Below are positions 43,829 through 53,357 of a DNA stretch of 56,135 nucleotides, in pieces. A program made the translations under genes and the position numbers. The stretch covers positions 1 to 56,135 of the forward strand of contig CAZHHW010000009.1 of the NCBI GenBank assembly GCA_964532385.1, in the 5' to 3' direction. The notes under the pieces were generated by a model. That model was not told where the DNA came from and did not search any database. It worked only from the letters and a program-made list of their open reading frames with translations. How positions within the stretch are numbered: the stretch's first letter is position 1; each line of letters begins with the position of its first letter. This stretch comes from UBA6921 sp964532385. GTDB taxonomy: Bacteria; Pseudomonadota; Gammaproteobacteria; SG8-11.

Positions 43829-45318
43829 AACGAAAACTTCTGTCTGAGACCTCTGAATGGACGCGTGAACTGATCGCGACCTACAACGAAGAAATTGCCC
43901 GTGTCGCGGGCAATTTTGGGCTCAGCACTTTTCCTATTCAAATCGAGATCATCAGCGCGGAACAAATGATGGACGCGTATGCCTCCATCGGCATGCCGGT
44001 GTATTACCACCATTGGTCGTTCGGCAAACATTTTCTGTCCACCGAACAGCGCTATCGGCGCGGACAAATGGGCTTGGCCTACGAAATCGTCATTAACTCC
44101 AACCCCTGCATCTGCTATCTGATGGAAGAAAACACCATGATGATGCAGGCGCTAGTGATTGCGCATGCGGCTTATGGGCACAACTCATTCTTCAAAAATA
44201 ATTACCTGTTCACGACCTGGACCAGCGCTGACGCCATTGTTGACTATTTATTGTTTGCGAAGAAGTACATCGCCGAATGCGAAAAACGCTACGGCCTGGC
44301 GGCCGTGGAAGATGTGCTGGATTCCTGCCACGCGCTCATGAATTACGGCGTGGATCGTTACAAACGGCCGCCCAAGCTGTCGACCAATAAGGAACAGTTG
44401 CGTCAGAAAGAGCGCGAAGAATACATGCAGCGGCAGATTAACGATCTGTGGAAAACCATTCCCGTGAAAGCAGCGGATCCAAATCAATCGGGTGAAGAAC
44501 GTTTCCCGCCCGAACCGCAGGAAAATCTGCTGTATTTTATTGAAAAAAACGCACCCCTCCTGACCCCTTGGCAGCGCGAGATCGTGCGCATCGTACGCAA
44601 AATCGCGCAATATTTTTATCCGCAGCGGCAAACTCAGGTCATGAACGAAGGCTGGGCCACGTTCTGGCACTACACCATTCTGAATCAGATGTACGACGAA
44701 GGATTACTCAGCGATGGCTACATGGTGGAGTTCCTGCAATCGCATACCAACGTCGTGTATCAACCACCCTTCGACAGCCAGCATTACAGCGGCATCAATG
44801 TCTATGCATTGGGCTTCGCGCTATACCGCGACTTGCGGCGTATTTGCGAACATCCGACCAGCGAAGACCGCCACTGGTTTCCCGAAATCGCGGGCAGCGA
44901 CTGGCTCAAAACGTTGAATTTCGCAATGCGTAATTTCAAGGACGAGAGTTTCATTGCGCAATACCTGTCACCTAAAGTGATCCGTGACATGCGTTTATTT
45001 GCGATCGTCGATGACGACAAGAAAAATGAACTGGAGGTGGCGTCGATCCATAATGAAGAGGGTTATCACATGGTACGGCGAGCCCTCTCTGAACAATACA
45101 ATCTCAGCAACAATGAGCCGGACATCCAGGTATACAACGTCAATCGCCGCGGTGATCGCGCCCTGACCTTACGGCATGTGCGCCATACCCGGCGCCCGCT
45201 GTCGGACTCGACGGACGAGATGCTCAAACATGTGACCCGTCTATGGGGATTTACCGTGCGGCTGGAAACGGTTTATGAAGATGGAAAAATCGAAGTCACG
45301 CACGAATGCAAAGTGTGA
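43825..45318 (+). CDS. SpoVR-family protein (YcgB)
   Basis: 497-residue conserved protein of the SpoVR family, named after a Bacillus spore-cortex gene; its role in Gram-negatives is unknown. Typical blocks are MPVYYHHWSFGKHF, ICYLMEENTMMMQALVIAHA, HNSFFKNNYLF, and NEGWATFWHY. It is translationally coupled to yeaH by a 4-base overlap and closes the three-gene operon. It converges on the small outer-membrane gene with only 19 bases between the stops. Confidence 0.95.
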   Translation: MKRKLLSETSEWTRELIATYNEEIARVAGNFGLSTFPIQIEIISAEQMMDAYASIGMPVYYHHWSFGKHFLSTEQRYRRGQMGLAYEIVINSNPCICYLMEENTMMMQALVIAHAAYGHNSFFKNNYLFTTWTSADAIVDYLLFAKKYIAECEKRYGLAAVEDVLDSCHALMNYGVDRYKRPPKLSTNKEQLRQKEREEYMQRQINDLWKTIPVKAADPNQSGEERFPPEPQENLLYFIEKNAPLLTPWQREIVRIVRKIAQYFYPQRQTQVMNEGWATFWHYTILNQMYDEGLLSDGYMVEFLQSHTNVVYQPPFDSQHYSGINVYALGFALYRDLRRICEHPTSEDRHWFPEIAGSDWLKTLNFAMRNFKDESFIAQYLSPKVIRDMRLFAIVDDDKKNELEVASIHNEEGYHMVRRALSEQYNLSNNEPDIQVYNVNRRGDRALTLRHVRHTRRPLSDSTDEMLKHVTRLWGFTVRLETVYEDGKIEVTHECKV

Positions 45319-45337
45319 TAGTGCCCGCTGTTATCTT

Positions 45338-45940
45338 TTAGAACCTCGAAGATACATTCAATAACAAGCGCTGCTGATCACGATAATTAACGAGGGTATC
45401 CGCGTTGATTTGCTCAAGCTCGACACTGATTCGCATGGCTTGCTCGCCGTAAGCGGCACCGATGCCCACCATGCGGCTGTTGCCGCGGCGCGAGGCATCC
45501 AGCTCATGAGTCGCGCGGTTATAGTTTACGTCGACATCCCACAAATACACTCCGACGCGGCTGTACAGGCGCGAACGTTCATTCAACGGCGCCGAGAAAT
45601 CCATTGCCAGCTTGAGATCGATTCGTCCGCCGATATTTTCTGGAAATTCGCTGTTCGCAGCGTGACGTTTGTTGTATTTGGAATCACCCAGATCGAAGTA
45701 AGAAGCCTCCATGCCGAAGTAGTCGGCCCAGGCCATGCCCAGCGCATTGCGGTTCGCAGAATATTGCGTTAACCGTTCAAGCCCGAACGCCGTCGTGACA
45801 ATTTCAACCGCATTCCGGTCAACATTGGATTTCTCCGACTCATTATTCGCGTGTAGCGGCATGGAAACCATCGCGGCCAAGCCGAATAGCGCAACTAAGG
45901 TTAATGTACTGAATGTGCACGGGGATTTCACAATGTTCAT
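45338..45940 (-). CDS. Small outer-membrane beta-barrel protein
   Basis: 200-residue predicted outer-membrane protein. The signal peptide runs to about residue 31 (ending SMPLHA). The mature part has alternating strand patterns such as GGRIDLKLAMDFSA, RLYSRVGVYLWDVDVNY and MRISVELEQIN. It ends in Phe (LNVSSRF), the usual barrel-assembly signal. It resembles OmpA-like or OmpW-size 8-strand barrels. Ligand unknown. The 295 bases upstream, to 46235, hold no gene I can support. Confidence 0.7.
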   Translation of the reverse strand: MNIVKSPCTFSTLTLVALFGLAAMVSMPLHANNESEKSNVDRNAVEIVTTAFGLERLTQYSANRNALGMAWADYFGMEASYFDLGDSKYNKRHAANSEFPENIGGRIDLKLAMDFSAPLNERSRLYSRVGVYLWDVDVNYNRATHELDASRRGNSRMVGIGAAYGEQAMRISVELEQINADTLVNYRDQQRLLLNVSSRF

Positions 45941-46235
45941 GGGGTCTCATCCAATCTGCGTTCAAGCCAATCTTTTGATCTTGATGAGCGTCACATACCG
46001 GCCGCTTCATTTAAGTTATCGCCGATTGAACGTAGAAATGAATGCTGGATCGATATAGTAAATTTCACCACACAACTCATTCGCAGTAATAAGACATGCA
46101 CGCCGCCGTCTGTGCCCGGGGCATAAAAGGCGGGAAATCCGGATTAGCTCCGGGAAAGCTCTCGAACAATAATGCAGGGGAAGAGGTATTGCAGGATGAC
46201 TGATTTCCGGCGTTGTGCCGTATTTGTGCCGCGGC

Positions 46236-46517
46236 CTAACGCCAATTCGGTTGGCGCCCGCGCCGGCCTTTTTGCGCACGCACCGCGTAGCGAATCGCAC
46301 GCCGCACGGTAAATGCGTCGGGGACTTCGCTGAGATTGGGTGGGGCAACCAGCTTTACGGCCATGTCCAGAGTCATTACCGGCGCGGCCGAAATCACCAC
46401 GCGGCGGGCCAGTTCCCAAATCTCATTGGAGGGTTGATGGACCATGCTGATCAACATACGCATGTCACGCTCTGGCAGCGGCCCGTAGAGGTTCTTGCAT
46501 TCGGTGAGTTCTTTCAT
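46236..46517 (-). CDS. Small protein of unknown function at the end of the wsp operon
   Basis: 93-residue basic protein that I do not recognise. No signal peptide or membrane segment is seen. The central part (MRMLISMVHQPSNEIWELAR and VISAAPVMTLDMAVKLV) is likely helical, and the C-terminus is rich in Arg and Lys. The ATG at 46517 has GAAGG 6 bases upstream. It follows the wspR-like gene by 55 bases on the same strand, so it may be part of the Wsp transcript. No such gene is part of the Pseudomonas wsp set. Confidence 0.65.
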   Translation of the reverse strand: MKELTECKNLYGPLPERDMRMLISMVHQPSNEIWELARRVVISAAPVMTLDMAVKLVAPPNLSEVPDAFTVRRAIRYAVRAQKGRRGRQPNWR

Positions 46518-46572
46518 GGTGCACCTTCTTCGACTCTGTCCTTGTTCAAAGCAGGAAATATGCCACGCCTGT

Positions 46573-47640
46573 TTAATGATCGGTGTCCGGCTTTGTGTTG
46601 CGGTTATGCAGCATGGCCAGCTCGTCCTGATTGTTGCGTGCCTGCTCGCAGCGGTTACGGCCATTCTGTTTGGCCAGGTAAAGCGCCTTATCGGCCAACC
46701 CTACCAGTTCGGGCGGGCGCATGCGCGGATTGGGACGCACCGTGGCAATTCCAATACTGAGCGTGACATGAGGCGCAACCTTGGAAAATTCATGCGGTAT
46801 CTCCAGGCGCTCAACCCGAGTGCGCATGGATTCGGCAATAATCGCTGCGCCTTCGAGATCGGTTTTAGGCAAAACCACGACGAATTCTTCGCCGCCATAG
46901 CGTGCGGCAAGATCTCCTGGACGTTGCAATACTTCACGGAACACCGCGGCAGTGCGTTGCAAACAATCATCACCGGCCGGATGACCATAGTGATCGTTGT
47001 ACGCTTTAAAATAATCGATATCGGCGAGCACCAAAGAAATGTTGGATCCTTCGCGCAGTCCACGCGCCCACTCTTGATCGAGGTAGGCGTCGAAATGGCG
47101 CCGGTTATAAATACTGGTCAATCCATCCTGGCAGGAGATCCGGTGCAGTTCGCGATTGCTGGCCTCAAGCTGGCGCTGAAGCACATGTAATTGTCTAAAG
47201 GCCTGGTCGCGCTGCATCTGCGCCAGATAACTGCGCGAATGTGCCCGGATACGCGCGATCAATTCAATCTGGTCGGGAATTTTCACCAAGTAGTCACTGG
47301 CCCCGGCAGCGAAAGCCTGACTCTTGTAACGGGGATCATCGCGCGTCGACAACATAATCACCGGCACGGCCTGCGTCTGTGGTGCTGCGCGATAATCTTT
47401 CAAGAGGCTCAAGCCATCGGATTCGGGCATGACAATATCCTGCAATATCACGGTAGGCCGTACCTGCACCGCCATCGCCAAAGCCCGGCTTGCCGTTTGA
47501 CAATAGTGATACTCGATGTCGGCCTCATACGCCAACATGCGCCGCAGGGCTTCGCCGATCATGACCTGGTCATCCACCAGCAGCACCACACATTTTGCAT
47601 CCACCGGAGCGGCCACAAACAATTCGTTGATGTCGTTCAT
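46573..47640 (-). CDS. wspR: Response-regulator diguanylate cyclase, WspR-like
   Basis: 355-residue REC-GGDEF protein that makes c-di-GMP when phosphorylated by WspE. The REC phosphoacceptor is Asp68 (VILQDIVMP). The GGDEF active site is intact, RYGGEEFVVV, with GGEEF at 249-253. The inhibitory I-site RPGD is at 240-243, exactly five residues before. Its start overlaps the wspF stop by 4 bases. It is an output protein of the operon, and unlike the FimX-like protein it should be catalytically active. Confidence 0.94.
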   Translation of the reverse strand: MNDINELFVAAPVDAKCVVLLVDDQVMIGEALRRMLAYEADIEYHYCQTASRALAMAVQVRPTVILQDIVMPESDGLSLLKDYRAAPQTQAVPVIMLSTRDDPRYKSQAFAAGASDYLVKIPDQIELIARIRAHSRSYLAQMQRDQAFRQLHVLQRQLEASNRELHRISCQDGLTSIYNRRHFDAYLDQEWARGLREGSNISLVLADIDYFKAYNDHYGHPAGDDCLQRTAAVFREVLQRPGDLAARYGGEEFVVVLPKTDLEGAAIIAESMRTRVERLEIPHEFSKVAPHVTLSIGIATVRPNPRMRPPELVGLADKALYLAKQNGRNRCEQARNNQDELAMLHNRNTKPDTDH

Positions 47641-48677
47641 TGCGTTTTTTCCATCAAAGCCGCCGCCTCCAGGCTGCGCATCACTAACGGCGCAATATCA
47701 GGCAGCGGAATCACATGGGCTGCCGCATTCAGTTCCACTGCCGCGCGCGGCATTCCATATACTGCGCAGGTTGCCTGATCCTGCGCAATGGTGACATGAC
47801 CATCCTGGCGCAAACGCAGCAAACCCTGTGCGCCGTCGCGACCCATGCCTGTTAATAGAATCGCGATACAACGGCCGCGCCCATGCTGCTGCACGCTATT
47901 GAAAAATACATCGACCGAAGGCCGGTACGGCGAATCATGGGGTTGCATATCGTAGGTCAAGGCGCCCCACGCATTCAGTACCAGGTGCTCGTCACGCGCC
48001 GCCAGATAAACAATGCCCGGGCCCAGCCGCGCATTGGGTTTGGCGGGACGCACTTGCAGTGAAGTGTGAAGACTCAGCCACGCCGCCAATTCCCCGGAAA
48101 ATTTTGTGTCGACATGCTGTATGACCACGATGGGTAAAGGAAAATCCCTCGGCAAACTCGCCAGGATAGTCATCAGTGCCGACGGGCCGCCCGAGGATGC
48201 GCCAATCGCAACCAGCTGATAACCGTGTGCCGACAAAGCGTTTGCCCGTGCGATTTGCGGCGGTTGCGGCCCAGGTCCGCGAGGCCGGATCAGCGTTTCA
48301 ATGGTTTTGAGCTTGGCGAGAAATTCAGCGCGGCCCGCCTCATTGCCGCGCGTTCCAAGCAACGGTGTATTGACTGCATCCAAGGCACCATAACCCATCG
48401 CCGCGAACACCAGCGCCGCGTTTTCATCCACCGACACCGTGACAATCAAAATAGCGCACGGCGTATTGGCCATGATAAGACGCGTAGCTTCCACGCCATC
48501 CATTTCCGGCATCACCAAATCCATGAGAATCAGATCGGGCAGATCCGCCTCACAGCGCTCGACTGCCTCGCGCCCATTGTCCGCGATCCACGTTACACGA
48601 TGGTGAGTATTTGTCATGACCGCGCGCCTTAACGCTTCGGCGGCCATGAACATGTCGTTAACGATTGCTATTTTCAT
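47637..48677 (-). CDS. wspF: CheB-type methylesterase response regulator, WspF-like
   Basis: 346-residue protein with a REC domain (phosphoacceptor Asp53, LILMDLVMPEMDG) and a C-terminal methylesterase domain. The catalytic Ser is at 161 in AIGASSGGPSA, His188 is in VVIQHVD, and the Asp is in LTGMGRDGAQG. It resets the receptor by removing methyl groups added by WspC. Loss of WspF locks the Pseudomonas system on. It sits between wspE (3 bases away) and wspR (overlapping). Confidence 0.93.
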   Translation of the reverse strand: MKIAIVNDMFMAAEALRRAVMTNTHHRVTWIADNGREAVERCEADLPDLILMDLVMPEMDGVEATRLIMANTPCAILIVTVSVDENAALVFAAMGYGALDAVNTPLLGTRGNEAGRAEFLAKLKTIETLIRPRGPGPQPPQIARANALSAHGYQLVAIGASSGGPSALMTILASLPRDFPLPIVVIQHVDTKFSGELAAWLSLHTSLQVRPAKPNARLGPGIVYLAARDEHLVLNAWGALTYDMQPHDSPYRPSVDVFFNSVQQHGRGRCIAILLTGMGRDGAQGLLRLRQDGHVTIAQDQATCAVYGMPRAAVELNAAAHVIPLPDIAPLVMRSLEAAALMEKTQ

Positions 48678-48680
48678 CGG

Positions 48681-50921
48681 TTATTCCGCCCGGCCAATCA
48701 GGTCGATCACCGCGTCGATCAAGGTTTCATCATGAAAACTGCCCTTGGTCAGATAATAGTCTGCACCTGCTTCCAAACCGCGCTGCCGGTCTTCGGGCCG
48801 GTCTTTATAGGAAACAATCATCACCGGCGTTGCTTTCAGATGTTCGTCGTGTTTCATCAGATCGACCAATTCGACACCGTCCATGCGCGGCATGTCCACA
48901 TCGGTAATCACCAAATCAAAACGTTCACTGCGCACGCGATTCCAGCCATCCATACCATCGACCGCGGTGGCCACCTCATACCCATGAGTTTCGAGAAGTT
49001 TGGCTTCTACACCGCGCACGGTGATGGAATCGTCAACCACCAACACCCGTTTTACCACCTTGATTTTATGGTTATCGGCCCATTCTTCCATTTGTTGCAG
49101 GGTGCCGCCGCGGCGCGCGTGATCGATCGAGCGCACAAAATCGTCGACGTCGATAATCAAGGTCGGTGTACCGTCCTCCAATAAAGCGGCGGCGCTGATA
49201 TCGCGCAACTTACCCAAACGCGGATCGAGGCTCTGCACCGCCAATACACGTTCGCCGACCATACGATCCACCACCACGCCGTAGCGGCTGAGGCGATCGC
49301 TCAAGACCACCACATCCAGGTGCGGATGATTCCCAATCGCAGCTTTTTTCCCGAATAAACCGCTTGCGTCCACCAATCCGACATTTTCGGAATCAATCAC
49401 CGTGTACTGGTGACCCTCGATGGTCTGCACCTGAGTGGAGGCGATATTCAGCAGACGGTCGATCCGCCCCAGCGGAAACGCATAACTTTCTTCGCCGATC
49501 TCAACCAGCAGCGCCGGCATCAGCGACAGAGTAATGGGCAAATGCAATGTAAAACGGGTGCCACGGCCCGGATTGGTGCTGGTTTTGACTGTTCCTCCCA
49601 ACGCCTGCACCGTATCACGTACGACATTCAAACCCACACCCCGGCCCGACAATTCGGTCACCGCCTCGCGCGTGGAAAATTCCGGCAAGAATAAAAATTC
49701 GGTCAATTCGTCGGGATTCAAACGCTCGACCATTCCGGCAGGCGTTAAACCGCGTTCAACGATGGTTTTTTTGAGCTGTGCGTAATCGATGCCGCAGCCA
49801 TCATCTTCCAGCACAATCGACAACATGCCGCCGCTGTAACTCGCCGTCAATTGCACCGTGCCGGTCTCGCTTTTATTTTTTGCCCGCCGTTCGGCCGGCG
49901 GTTCGATGCCGTGATCAACCGCATTGCGAATCAGATGCGTGAGAGGCGCTTCGAGTTTCTCCAGCACATCGCGGTCAACTTCGGTGCGTAATCCATGAAT
50001 CGTCAAATCGACTTTTTTTCCGGTGGCGCGCGCCAGATCGCGCACCATGCGCTGAAATCCCTGCACACCGTCCGCCAACGGCCGCATGCGCGTCAAAATC
50101 ACTTCGCGGTGCATACGTGTGACCGTGGTACTCAAACGCCGGTCGAATACATCCGCATGCGTGAGGTTCTCCGCCAATAATTGCTGGAAACCGGCCGCGC
50201 GTTTGCGCAACTGCTCCAGATAAATATTGGCGCGCTCATTGATACCAAGATCAGACAATGCATCGCGCAGCAAATCCAGCATTTGCACCAGGCCGGCGTG
50301 TTTCTTCTTCATGTACAATAATGTCTTGACCTGGGTCTGCGCATGGCGCACATCCACCACCAGCTCGCTGCTTAAGCCTAGAATACGATTCAAGCGCTCG
50401 GCGCTGACTCGCAATACGCGTTCGGAATCCTCGATAGCGATGCGCTCGTCCGGCACACCGGGGCCGGGAACAATCGCGGGCGGTGGACGTGCCGCCAGCG
50501 CGGGCAATGCAACTCCCTCCCTCACCGCCTCGAGTGTGGTCACGATACTGTCAACCTCAGGGTCACGTATGAAACTTTCGTCAGCGGATTTACTTAGGGC
50601 GATATGTTGCATCGCATCCACGGCGCGCAAACACGCATCGACCGCCTCGGTGTCGATCACAATGGTATTTTTTTGGGCCGCGACAAATACATCCTCGAGC
50701 ACATGGGCAAGCTGTTCGAGAATGCGCAGCCCGACCAGACGCGATGCGCCCTTCAGAGAATGAGCAGCACGCATGAGCGATTCGATGATGGACGGTTGCA
50801 GCGGACTTTTTTCCAGACTCAACAAGCCGCTGGTAAGTATTTCAGCCTGAGTTTCAACTTCGATCTGAAACAGCTCCTGCATGGACAGCTCGCTGATATT
50901 TTTACCGTGTTCCTTACGCAT
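48681..50921 (-). CDS. wspE: CheA-type hybrid histidine kinase, WspE-like
   Basis: 746-residue CheA-REC hybrid. The Hpt phospho-His is His54 (MRAAHSLKGASRLVG). The dimerisation and HATPase domains follow (HLIRNAVDHGIE, EDDGCGID, and GRGVGLNVVRD). A CheW-like domain comes next (PALLVEIGEESYAFPL), and then a C-terminal REC (VLVVDDSITVRGVE and LVITDVDMPRMDG). Its ATG overlaps the wspD stop by one base (TAATG at 50919-50923). It should phosphorylate WspF and WspR. Confidence 0.94.
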   Translation of the reverse strand: MRKEHGKNISELSMQELFQIEVETQAEILTSGLLSLEKSPLQPSIIESLMRAAHSLKGASRLVGLRILEQLAHVLEDVFVAAQKNTIVIDTEAVDACLRAVDAMQHIALSKSADESFIRDPEVDSIVTTLEAVREGVALPALAARPPPAIVPGPGVPDERIAIEDSERVLRVSAERLNRILGLSSELVVDVRHAQTQVKTLLYMKKKHAGLVQMLDLLRDALSDLGINERANIYLEQLRKRAAGFQQLLAENLTHADVFDRRLSTTVTRMHREVILTRMRPLADGVQGFQRMVRDLARATGKKVDLTIHGLRTEVDRDVLEKLEAPLTHLIRNAVDHGIEPPAERRAKNKSETGTVQLTASYSGGMLSIVLEDDGCGIDYAQLKKTIVERGLTPAGMVERLNPDELTEFLFLPEFSTREAVTELSGRGVGLNVVRDTVQALGGTVKTSTNPGRGTRFTLHLPITLSLMPALLVEIGEESYAFPLGRIDRLLNIASTQVQTIEGHQYTVIDSENVGLVDASGLFGKKAAIGNHPHLDVVVLSDRLSRYGVVVDRMVGERVLAVQSLDPRLGKLRDISAAALLEDGTPTLIIDVDDFVRSIDHARRGGTLQQMEEWADNHKIKVVKRVLVVDDSITVRGVEAKLLETHGYEVATAVDGMDGWNRVRSERFDLVITDVDMPRMDGVELVDLMKHDEHLKATPVMIVSYKDRPEDRQRGLEAGADYYLTKGSFHDETLIDAVIDLIGRAE

Positions 50922-51619
50922 TACAGGCTGCGCTCAAAACCGGCCATGACCAGATCGGTATCCAGATGCCCAACATGATGTCCCTCGTACCGGAAAATTC
51001 CCAGCAAATAACTGGCGGCCGTGGCGGATACCGTCGCCGGAACGGTTTTTAAATCATCGAGTTTAATCCGTGCCAGCTCCAGCACTTCGGTCACCGGGAA
51101 TACGTAACTGTGCTTGCCCTTCTTTAATACCACCAAACCTTCATAAACGGCGGTTCGCTGACTTGAGTCAAGCATTGACGCCAGCTCGACCCCCAGTAAT
51201 CCTCCCAGCGAAAAACACATTTTTATTTCGCCGCCGACATTAACGATGCCTTTAACGATGGCCGACTTACGGTGCGGAATACTGTGGATCGCACGGCGCG
51301 TTTCGACGTGTTGCAGGTAATCGACCGGTAATGAAAACCACTCGTCGCCCACCCGGAACACAATCGTCGTAAGATCATGACCGATATCCAGGTCTTTCTT
51401 GCGCGCCAGCAACTGGGTCCACTCCTGCTGGTAGTCCCCGGGCACTTGCCGTTGCAGCGCATGTTGTCCCGCCACGATATATTTTTCGCAATTGCGGCAA
51501 TGAATCACTTCCGGCAACAGCGGACAACGCGGACGTTCCTGCCCCCACACGCCGATGCTATTCCAGCAATTTACGACTTGTGCGCCGGGCGGATTGCTAT
51601 CGGGACCAGGAATAGACAT
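50921..51619 (-). CDS. wspD: CheW-like coupling protein, WspD-like
   Basis: 232-residue coupling protein linking receptor and kinase. The N-terminus has the WspD-type cysteine segment, NCWNSIGVWGQERPRCPLL and HCRNCEKYIVAGQ, ahead of the CheW fold (FRVGDEWFSLPVDYLQHVE, then HRKSAIVKGIVNVGGEI). The cysteine segment is typical of WspD. It lies 6 bases after wspC, with its stop in the wspE start. Confidence 0.92.
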   Translation of the reverse strand: MSIPGPDSNPPGAQVVNCWNSIGVWGQERPRCPLLPEVIHCRNCEKYIVAGQHALQRQVPGDYQQEWTQLLARKKDLDIGHDLTTIVFRVGDEWFSLPVDYLQHVETRRAIHSIPHRKSAIVKGIVNVGGEIKMCFSLGGLLGVELASMLDSSQRTAVYEGLVVLKKGKHSYVFPVTEVLELARIKLDDLKTVPATVSATAASYLLGIFRYEGHHVGHLDTDLVMAGFERSL

Positions 51620-51625
51620 TTAAAT

Positions 51626-52879
51626 TCACTCCGGCTTCTTCCGGCTCAAAACCCGGTTGGCGCGCTGATGTAACTTTTTGGCGCTGTCGGCATCGCCGTA
51701 ACGCACCAAATGCAGGGCCAGGTGGATCATGGCCTCGTAATGATTGGGATCGAGATACACCGCTTTCTTGAACAATTCGGCCACCAGTTGGTGTTTGCCT
51801 TCCGCCTCGCGCACCAGACCCAGCAGGTAATACGCCTGCGCCGAGATGGGGTGTTGACGTAAATAGTTTTCGCACAATGCACCGGCCTCGCGCAATTCCC
51901 CCCGGTTTGCCAGGCGTGCGGCATCGCGCAGCACAGCGGCATCGGTTTGCGGCAATTGATCCACGCGCTTAAGTTCGACCGTCTCGAGAAACTCCATGTT
52001 GGGCCGGACCTGAGACACGGGGAGCACCGGTTTTTTCGCCGCCGTGGGCGCAGATATCGCGGCGGCGCGTGAATTGGCCGGCAGGTTACTGTTCACCGCC
52101 TTGGTGTACGAGAAAGAACGAACATACTGCGAACGGGTGAAATTGCCGCGCAGGTAGTCCGGTGTTTCCGCATGTCCCAGCAGCAACAATCCATCGCTTG
52201 CCAGCAGTTTGTAAAACTTGCCCATGACCGTGTTCTGGGTTTCCCGGTCAAAGTAAATCAGCAAATTCCGGCAAAAAATCACATCGTAGATTTGCCCGCC
52301 CACACCGAAATATTTATCCAGCAGATTACCTTGCTGAAAATTCACCGCATTGCGCATCTTGTCGTTTAAAACGTAGATGCCTCCGACCAGGTCGAAATAC
52401 TCGTCCCTGAATTCATTTTCCTTGTTGCGAAACGAATTCCGTCCGTACACCCCGCGTTTCGCCTTGGTCAACAAACGTTGGCTGATATCAAACGCGTCAA
52501 TCTGATATTCGTTCGGTTGCAGTCCGGCCTGATCCAGAGCCATGGCGATGGTGTAGGGCTCTTCGCCGGTGGAACATGGCATGCTCAACACCATGAGTTT
52601 ACGCTGGCTGTATTGGGCACGGCGCGCGACGGCGAATTGCTGTAGCGCGGTAAACGACGCCGGATTACGGAAAAACCAAGTTTCCGGTACCACGACTTCA
52701 TCGATCAGTTCGCGCAGTTCGTCGGGATTGCGCAATCTCACGCTGTAGTCGTGCACCTCGTCGATCGCCAGGGCCTTCATGCGCTGGCGCACCGCGCGCT
52801 CGAAATTCGACGTGCCGACCGAACTGACATTGAGTCCGATGGTTTCCTTTAATAAATCCTTGATGACTTTAAGCGACAT
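51626..52879 (-). CDS. wspC: CheR-type methyltransferase with TPR, WspC-like
   Basis: 417-residue protein with an N-terminal CheR methyltransferase (VVPETWFFRNPASF, then MPCSTGEEPYTIAM and YDVIFCRNLLIYFD) and a C-terminal tetratricopeptide region (AYYLLGLVREAEGKHQLVAE). It should methylate the WspA-type receptor using S-adenosylmethionine. A CheR plus TPR is diagnostic of WspC. It lies 7 bases after wspB. Confidence 0.93.
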   Translation of the reverse strand: MSLKVIKDLLKETIGLNVSSVGTSNFERAVRQRMKALAIDEVHDYSVRLRNPDELRELIDEVVVPETWFFRNPASFTALQQFAVARRAQYSQRKLMVLSMPCSTGEEPYTIAMALDQAGLQPNEYQIDAFDISQRLLTKAKRGVYGRNSFRNKENEFRDEYFDLVGGIYVLNDKMRNAVNFQQGNLLDKYFGVGGQIYDVIFCRNLLIYFDRETQNTVMGKFYKLLASDGLLLLGHAETPDYLRGNFTRSQYVRSFSYTKAVNSNLPANSRAAAISAPTAAKKPVLPVSQVRPNMEFLETVELKRVDQLPQTDAAVLRDAARLANRGELREAGALCENYLRQHPISAQAYYLLGLVREAEGKHQLVAELFKKAVYLDPNHYEAMIHLALHLVRYGDADSAKKLHQRANRVLSRKKPE

Positions 52880-52886
52880 AGTTTGA

Positions 52887-53333
52887 TTACCGGAATAACA
52901 ACAACTGAACTTCGGCAGGCAACAGCGCGCTCACATCGACGCGCTGCACCAAGTGATCACGGTAAGTCGCCACCTCGCGTAAATAGGGCGCGGAGGTATG
53001 CACCAAGGTGCTGGGGAGGAATTCATCGGCGTCGCATTGCAAAGTGTCCGTAACCTGTTCCGCCAGCAACCCTAGGATCCGTTGCGTGCCGCGCGTGTCC
53101 GGATATCTCACCAGCACAATGCGGCTGCCGAAGACCGCCGCGCATTTCTGTTCGTGCAGCAACATGCAAAGGTCAAGCACAGGCACACTCTCGCCGCGAT
53201 AATTGAGCAGTCCCGCGATATATTCCGGCGCTTTGGGAATAGAACGCAACTTTACCTGGGGAATGACTTCGATGACCTCGCGCACATTGACCGCGTAACT
53301 TTCATCTTTCACATGAAACAGCAAGTACAGCAT
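52887..53333 (-). CDS. wspB: CheW-like coupling protein, WspB-like
   Basis: 148-residue single-domain CheW coupling protein: LYLLFHVKDESYAVNVREVIEV, with the binding loop IPKAPEYIAGLLNYRGESVPVLDL. It is the first of two coupling proteins in the operon, as in Pseudomonas. It follows wspA by 24 bases on the same strand. Confidence 0.92.
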   Translation of the reverse strand: MLYLLFHVKDESYAVNVREVIEVIPQVKLRSIPKAPEYIAGLLNYRGESVPVLDLCMLLHEQKCAAVFGSRIVLVRYPDTRGTQRILGLLAEQVTDTLQCDADEFLPSTLVHTSAPYLREVATYRDHLVQRVDVSALLPAEVQLLLFR

Positions 53334-53357
53334 GTTGTCATTCCCTGGTGGGACCGG

